This document shows positions 57,771-64,000 of a stretch of DNA of 64,000 nucleotides, one piece after another; position 1 is the stretch's first letter, and every line of letters begins with the position of its first letter. The notes beneath the pieces were generated by a model. The model had not been told where the DNA came from. It did not search any database and saw nothing but the letters and a program-made list of their open reading frames with translations. This DNA comes from Odontocerum albicorne (lineage: Eukaryota; Arthropoda; Insecta; Trichoptera; Odontoceridae): positions 27,366,699-27,430,698 of the forward strand of contig OX463848.1 in NCBI GenBank assembly GCA_949825065.1, read 5' to 3'. A program made the position numbers and the translations under genes.

Positions 57771-58454
57771 TGTGTGGAAACGAAAAATGTATGACCGATT
57801 CCTTCTGTTAATTTCAATTGTAACATTACGTGGTGGGGATGCAATGATAGTTTTAAAATATGTATCTACTAACTTCTTAGCCTTATCAAAAATATTGTGT
57901 TATACATCATTGAGGTAGGTTTTGCCTGTCCGTAAGCCGTAGTTTCATCTGTTTTGGATTTCATTCTCTGCTGGTCCTGTCACTTAAAACATTCTTCGCC
58001 GTTATGATATACATCCATTTTTAGGTCGCCCCCATTTTCTTCTATGTTATCGACTGAATATTTTTTTTCGAATGTGGTCGTTGTCACGACAAGAGTTTGA
58101 GTACTTGAATTGAATTGCAAGAGGCAAGAAGGACGAATTGTAGCGAATTATCATAAGACTGGTGAAATCCTAGATTTACTGATGGGGCTGTTTGGAAAAA
58201 AAAACAATGGAATAACATACCAATCGAGAATCTATTTAATATTTAGCTGATACATCTATGTACTTAATTTTTCTCACAATTTCATAAATATGTTTTTTTT
58301 AAGGAAATGTGGTTTTTTGAAGAATTTGAAGGATATTGTTTGAGGCTATTATTAATATCTTTACATTAATACAATACTCGAAAAGTTGACTCACTCGTAT
58401 GTGATTCATATTCGTAACTGGCAAAACATTTTAACGAAGGATTAAATAATAAAC

Positions 58455-58610
58455 AGCCGGTAAAAAAATAAAACCTATTTTTTCATGCCCCCAGTAAGAT
58501 ACAGGCAAAAACCTAGTGTAATGGGGTTGCGAGAAATAACAGTCAACAAACCCGCATTTATATAATTTGGAGTGTTCACTTGTTTTTTTTTTCACAAATG
58601 GGATATTCAC
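58455..58610 (+). mobile_element. LINE 3' UTR repeat, family U, copy 3
   Basis: A partial copy sharing tattttttcatgc, ccagtaagatacaggcaaaa and acctagtgtaatggggtt with copy 2. It is about 80% similar by eye and lacks the tail. Confidence 0.6.
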
Positions 58611-58614
58611 AACT

Positions 58615-59200
58615 ACATTGAAGATCCATTAATTTTTATTTTTCTTTTGTTAAATTTAGTAAATTACTCATAGCAGGTATTCAGAAGGCAGCGACGATAT
58701 TTAATTTCAGGCTATTATTATCGCAGAGCTGAAGAAAGTTTGAAAGTATACATATTTTTGAAAAAACGACGTCGAGCTACGTCATATAGCGTCGTATAAA
58801 ATGATGCCGTTATGATATTCCCCTCAGATTCCCGTTCCAGCTGCCACGCTTTTGGCTTGAAATCTTCAAAAAGCCCAAGAACAATTTACCGTTTTATGCG
58901 GACCATTTGTATACCACCTTACCTAATGCCCCCATTGACACGGAGTCCTTAGTCTTCAGATGCCACGTTTTATGTTATTCAGATTACAGTGGTCCTAAAT
59001 GTGTAAATCAGAACGTTTTTTTAAATAAAAAAAAAACATATTTTATCCAACCAATAGATTGTATTATTTGTTACATGAATTGTAAAAAGATTTAATCAGG
59101 TAGTCTATAACAGTTCTTAATTAGATTTAATATATACTCGTGCCTTCAATACAGGTTAAATATGACAATCTTCTTCTCAAATATTGGGAACTACACACAT
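58615..59200. other. No recognised feature
   Basis: A GC-richer patch 58810-58960 (gattcccgttccagctgcca) is unassigned. Confidence 0.5.
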
Positions 59201-59201
59201 T

Positions 59202-59490
59202 CATACCATCACGTTGTTTCGTCGTCAGGGTAAGCAGATAGGACAGAGCGCCAGACTTTCATATCGCAACACATATTTCGCCTCTTCTACATCCATAAAC
59301 CTCATACAATTCCTTCAATTTCTCTGACGTACATTTCCTTCTTTTAAAATATCATTCACTAGGTCTAGCCATACATTTTTTAGTCTTTCTGTTTCACGTA
59401 TTCCACTCACATTTACACTGTATATTTGTTTTGCTAGTATTTCGTTATTCATTCGTTCTTTATGCCGAAACCATCTTCATTGAGAGCTAG
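59202..59490 (-). mobile_element. LINE family A, copy 8
   Basis: It has the 3' end cataccatcacgttg (complement), then the full C-terminal region to the block equivalent to gctagtatttcgttattcat. Several frameshifts are present. Confidence 0.72.
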
Positions 59491-60344
59491 TAACTTATAT
59501 TTCTGTATTCAAGTTACTATGACCCATAAAAGGTTGTAGGATCTTTTAAAAATAGTGTTTAAGATTCTTAAGTAATTTTTTAAATGAAATTGCATAGACT
59601 AGTGGTTTCAATTTTTGCTCACTATACATGATGGTTTATTCCAAAAAATCAATATTTTTGACAGTTTTAATTTCATTGGTTAATTGCATCATAAAATGTT
59701 AGGATATTATTATGAGGTCGGCATCGACAGTGGATAATTAAACAAATAGACATCTAAAAAAATTACACGTATTTTTGGATAGTTTCTAGCAGCCATTATT
59801 CTTTATGTTATTCGTTTTGTGTTAACGCAGTCTATATTATATTGACTAGAATTAATTCTGGTTTCTCTACTAAATCAAATTTTCTGTGTACCATGTACTT
59901 TTGATGTTTCTTCACACCGCTAACCAAGTAATAAAAACAGACAGTTTGATCGTCTATTTATTTTTAGGCTGTCTGTTTTCTTGCAACTGCAGTGTTTAAG
60001 TTGGCGATATTTTCTATTCCAAAACACTTTTGTGATCTTGATCAAATGTATGTTAGTCTGAAATACTATCTCATTGTCAGACCAAAACGGAACCACGATA
60101 AGTTTGTAAATCAATTCCATCTTTGGTTATTGGTGAAGCGCATCGAACAAATAATCCATGGACTGAAATTTTCTGATCATACTGATGCAAAATTTAAACA
60201 TAAATAGAAGAGTTATGGGGTCATCGTGATTTCACAAAAATTGAAAAAAAAATGCGTACAATATGTGAAAAAAATATTGTATGAAAGAATAATAGATTGA
60301 GGTCATTAGGAAAATAAGGTGCAGTATTTAATCCAAGTCAGGTA

Positions 60345-60640
60345 ATGTTAGAATAATTAAGAGAGGAATCGGGAGATGGTTTGGGCATATCTGGAGAATG
60401 GGCTATGAAAAAAAATGTATATACGAACGAGTATATGGAATACATGAAAAAGGTGGGGCCGAGTAAATAATGGAAGAATATAGTCCAATATATTTTGAAT
60501 GCGAGAATGATAAAAAGTAAGAGAAACAGAAGAACATGTATGAGTGTGGATGAGCTAAATTTATACATGTGCGTAGGAACGTGTGAAGGTCTGTCTTTTC
60601 TACCTACTCCATATATAGCGTGATAGTATGTATGTATGAA
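60345..60640 (+). mobile_element. LINE family A, copy 9
   Basis: RGIGRWFGHIWRMGY opens the fragment (the R.FGH...RM motif), followed by a decayed C-terminus and the 3' end agcgtgatagtatgtatgta, with a short (atgt)n tail. Confidence 0.7.
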
Positions 60641-61407
60641 TGCAAAACGAAGATTGCATTCACAAACAACAAGAAATGGAAGGTGAACTCTGGAGAAACC
60701 TAATTGTCCTGGAAATGTATAGGAACAACCCAGGACAAGCACTTGTAGCTTGTGAATGCTTGACCCCAAATAAAACGGGATGAAAAGGCAGTAAAAGAAA
60801 ATAAGAGGAATTTAAAATAATCGTTGTGGAACTTCTCTTGAATATTTATCTCCGAAACACTAATAGCAGGTTTGAGAAGCGCTAGAGTAGTCAAAGCAGC
60901 ATATGACACTAATGTATGATCGGGCGGAGTCGGTTGTGCTCCCTTAAGACGAGCACTTTGTCAAATGCAGTTGATTGCTGAGCTGTGAACATGTTGTTCG
61001 TGAATTGTGTTAGACTATATCGCCGTTATGTTTTTGCAAATTAAATTCTATCGCTTTTATTAGTTCGATGAGTGAAAAATTGATATAAAATTGTACCTAT
61101 ACACTCTTTTTCATATCTTTACTTCGCAAGCACTTTTTTTGTGTGGTTATCATACGAAACTCTGTTATGGATATGCTTTTTTTTCAATATAAATTGTAAG
61201 GTTTAATAATTATAAAAAAAACATCCACCTCGAGTAAGTGCGTATAAGACCATGCGCGTATATGTGCAGATTTATGTTATTTAATATTTTTTTTAATCAA
61301 AAAAATAAATGAGGAATGTTAATGTATGTTGTTAAAAATATATCATGTAATTTTATTAGAATTTGTATTCTGCCCAGTTCCTCAGAATATGTTATTTTTT
61401 GTCTTTT

Positions 61408-61600
61408 AGTACGCTTTTTTTGTATACAGTACAACCTAGCGGATTCATTGTTATATGGTGATGTCTTTCAACCAATCAAATATATGTTAATGATGCCTGA
61501 AGGGAAAACTTGATTAAAACAAATTGGGTACCAACGGGAATCGAACCCGCATCCTCCGGGCCGAATGACAGTTGTATTAATAATTATATTACGAAGGTTT
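61408..61600 (-). mobile_element. tRNA-derived SINE, family A
   Basis: tgtatacagtacaacctagc, tttcaaccaatcaaatat and gggaatcgaacccgcatcct are present; the head end is diverged. Confidence 0.7.
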
Positions 61601-61780
61601 TCATTTCGTTTTTTTTGTGTGTTAATAAAATAAACAAGAAATTTTATTACGTCTACGTGCATGTCTAATTGCGAAAGAAGACGTTCCGCCTAACACCTCA
61701 CATTGAAAAACCATTAAATGAAATAATATTTCTGCAAGTGTAAACCAAACTCACGACCTTTTTCTTTCTGGGAAGTTGTA

Positions 61781-61990
61781 TTTAAATTTAATACACTTTC
61801 GTTGTATGAAGTACACTTTGGCGTGTATACTTTTATGTGGAAATTTTCTTCAACCAACCAAAAACATGTTTAAGAGACCTAAAGTGAAAACCAGACTGGA
61901 ACTCTTTTTTAAAAAATCGGTCCCGGAATCGGAATCTAACCCATAATCGAGATGGAAGACACGTGACTTACTTACTAGGCCACATACGTT
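61781..61990 (-). mobile_element. tRNA-derived SINE, family A
   Basis: It lies 180 bases from the previous copy in the same orientation. acactttcgttgtatgaagt, tcaaccaaccaaaaacatgt and ttactaggccacatacgt are visible. Confidence 0.68.
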
Positions 61991-64000
61991 GATCGGTTTG
62001 ACATTTACTCTTTTAGGTGAGGTAGATGGGATGTAAAAAGTTTTGTCTTATATTATATTGTACAAGTTTTCTTCCAAGCACAGTTAAATAAAATAATATT
62101 GTACTATATAATTAAACATTTTTAATATGAACTCCTCCACTTAAGTGTTTTCAATCTTTCAGTTTATATATTGATTCATTTAAATAACACTATTATGCGA
62201 TAGATCTGGTAGCTTATTGCTTTGAAGCAATTTCTTCCAATCAAACAGCTTTTGTTTCATAATTATTATCGGTATCCTGCCTTTTACTTAGAAAATAGTA
62301 TTTGTAAAAAGGAACATATATTTTAATTTGTCCAGGAAAGTAGGGATTCGAATGGGAATAACATAGCAGTTAAGAGCAAGGTGTATTTGGAGATTAATAA
62401 TGTTTTAGTTTTTTTTAATATCGATAAGGATGAAACACATCTGTTCAGGCCAAGAGAGATCGTTCTAAAGCCGAACCGTAAAATATGATGTATATGTGAT
62501 ATATTTTGTATACCAACGCATCAAACATCATTCTATTGAATTTAAAAAGGGTATACTCGTATATTGCAAGGTTCAAGTGAAATATTATGTTTTAAACGAA
62601 ACTGAATTGCCGATTCATTAAATGTTACCTCAAATTCTATTTTGAGGATCTCTTTTATTGTTTTTTTGTCGCCTTAATACATATATTCTTTATTATTTAC
62701 TGCATCCATGGTGAGGTAAGGAATTTTTTAATAAATCATTCATGAATTGAAGGGTTAATGTCCCCCGCGCTGAACATATTCTTGCGGTTCAGAAATTTCC
62801 ATCAGCCAGATTATCAGAGTCTCCCCACGAAACCGTATTCTTTCACCTCCGTCGCTCTTGTGGATTACTCCTGATGAAGGTCGCACTCGCTGATGACAAG
62901 AGGATTTCTTGAGAGATCTTTCCTCGAGATTATGGGTCGTTTGTATAAATAACTGGAAAGGAAGACACCACTACTCAAAGCTGGTTAAAAAAGAAGACGA
63001 AAATCGCGCTGCTTTGAAATGTTTGTGAGGTACACTTCAATAAACTCGGTGGTACCGAGTTTCTTAACATATTTAGAACAATTTAATCAGAATCGCTTTA
63101 TAAGGACCCCACCCCACTAATCTCTGTGATTTTCATAATCTGGTCTCGCCATTTTAAACCTAAATAGTGGCCAGATCAAGAAAGATGGATCCTTTTAAAT
63201 GACAGATTTCAAAGTATAATTATGATGAGACTCGTTCAGACCACATTATTTACTACAATGATTTTCAAAACGTGGAAATAAGCTTATTTTTAATAAAGCA
63301 TTTCGTAAATTTCTAAAAAAAATTTCAAAGAAACGTCAATAATTCTTGTCCAAAAATGTATAGTCGAAGAATAATGGACTCGTGAGTAATACTAACAACT
63401 ATCGTTTGGTTGTTTATTTATTAATTTAAAAATATAAACTAATTTTAACCCAATCAACTTGTATGATATTTATCATATTATACTTGGAAACTTACTCGTA
63501 CGTGTGTTTTTGTCACTTCAACAATATACTCGTACATAAATATATCGTTAACAAATAAACACTCGGTTTTTTAATACTTTATTTACTTTAAAATTTTGAA
63601 ACTTTTGTAGCATAAATATTTTATTTTTAGCACAAAAATGCACTTTTTAGCACAAAAATGCACGGTTTTTTGAAAGCCGAAAATCATCCTGACTTTTTAA
63701 GGGATGTTTATACGATTACATCTCCGTATTGTTTTTAAACCTTTTTTTTCATACTTTGGCAATACATTAATAACGTAACTTAAAAACATAGACTAAGACA
63801 TTAAAAAATATATAATTGTTTCACCATGGATATATCTAGTTTAAAAAGTATTTACTTAATTTTTAAATAACATACTTCTCATCATCCCTTATTCTTTACA
63901 ATCTGAAGTTTCTTTAATTGAGTTTAATTTCTCAGAAAAAGGAACAGTTGAACAATCATTTAGACGTAGTGCTATATTTGGTACCATTCGGTTGAATTTT
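61991..64000. other. Largely unassigned right end
   Basis: A degenerate SINE body may lie at 62190-62350. A GC-richer patch at 62755-63060 ends in the hairpin aaactcgg...ccgagttt (63042-63062). cacaaaaatgcacttttt/agcacaaaaatgcac near 63630-63665 is a short direct repeat. Confidence 0.45.

Noticed and set aside
1..64000. Viral insertions or toxin genes
   Set aside because: I saw no recognisable viral polymerase, capsid or envelope motif and no toxin family; the retroelement pieces are ordinary transposable elements.

Overview
This window looks like nuclear DNA of an arthropod, most likely an insect. It is AT-rich and dominated by decayed transposable elements. There is no bacterial-style gene density. 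The mitochondrial fragment at 8534-8748 reads correctly only with the invertebrate mitochondrial code (TGA as Trp, ATA as Met, AGA as Ser), and the mariner, Tc1, Penelope, LTR, RTE-like and jockey-like families together fit an arthropod genome. I cannot name the species.

Only one stretch is confidently a host coding exon: 39937-40129 on the plus strand, resembling the C-terminal part of SPATA20-type (thioredoxin-like/DUF255) proteins, with good splice sites. A few short open stretches with plausible splice sites (18684-18799, 46932-47049, 47791-47911, 54539-54696) are listed as weak exon candidates. Most of the window would then be intron or intergenic DNA.

Layout. 0-9 kb: fragments of tRNA-derived SINEs, LINE 3' ends, a Penelope-like foldback (6573-6775), and a chimeric mitochondrial insertion (NUMT) inside a LINE. 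9-15 kb: two tandem arrays, a second SINE family, and a decayed jockey-like reverse transcriptase region. 15-30 kb: more LINE and SINE pieces, a Penelope GIY-YIG fragment (19671-19847), an internally deleted mariner (21331-21984) and duplicated non-coding blocks. 30-39.4 kb: mariner copies at 30088-31148 and 38225-39397, a second foldback (34377-34741), and LTR sequence carrying a 139-bp direct repeat. 39.9-44 kb: the SPATA20-like exon, a TTAA-flanked element (42022-42937) and another Penelope 3' end. 47-54 kb: candidate exons, a nearly intact mariner (48894-50187), a solo LTR with target-site duplication (50570-51118) and another mariner (52256-53591). 54-64 kb: minisatellites, including a roughly 12-copy degenerate array (55510-56130), a Tc1 fragment, LINE 3' UTRs, LINE 3' ends and SINEs.

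The elements are layered: a NUMT in a LINE, a mariner just behind a LINE 3' end, an LTR at the end of a SINE, and a Penelope-like foldback truncating a LINE. None of the mobile-element coding regions is intact. The most informative observations are the two Penelope-type foldbacks with hammerhead-like cores, the ND2-COI chimera, the LTR repeat that stops exactly at its TATA box, and the TTAA element.
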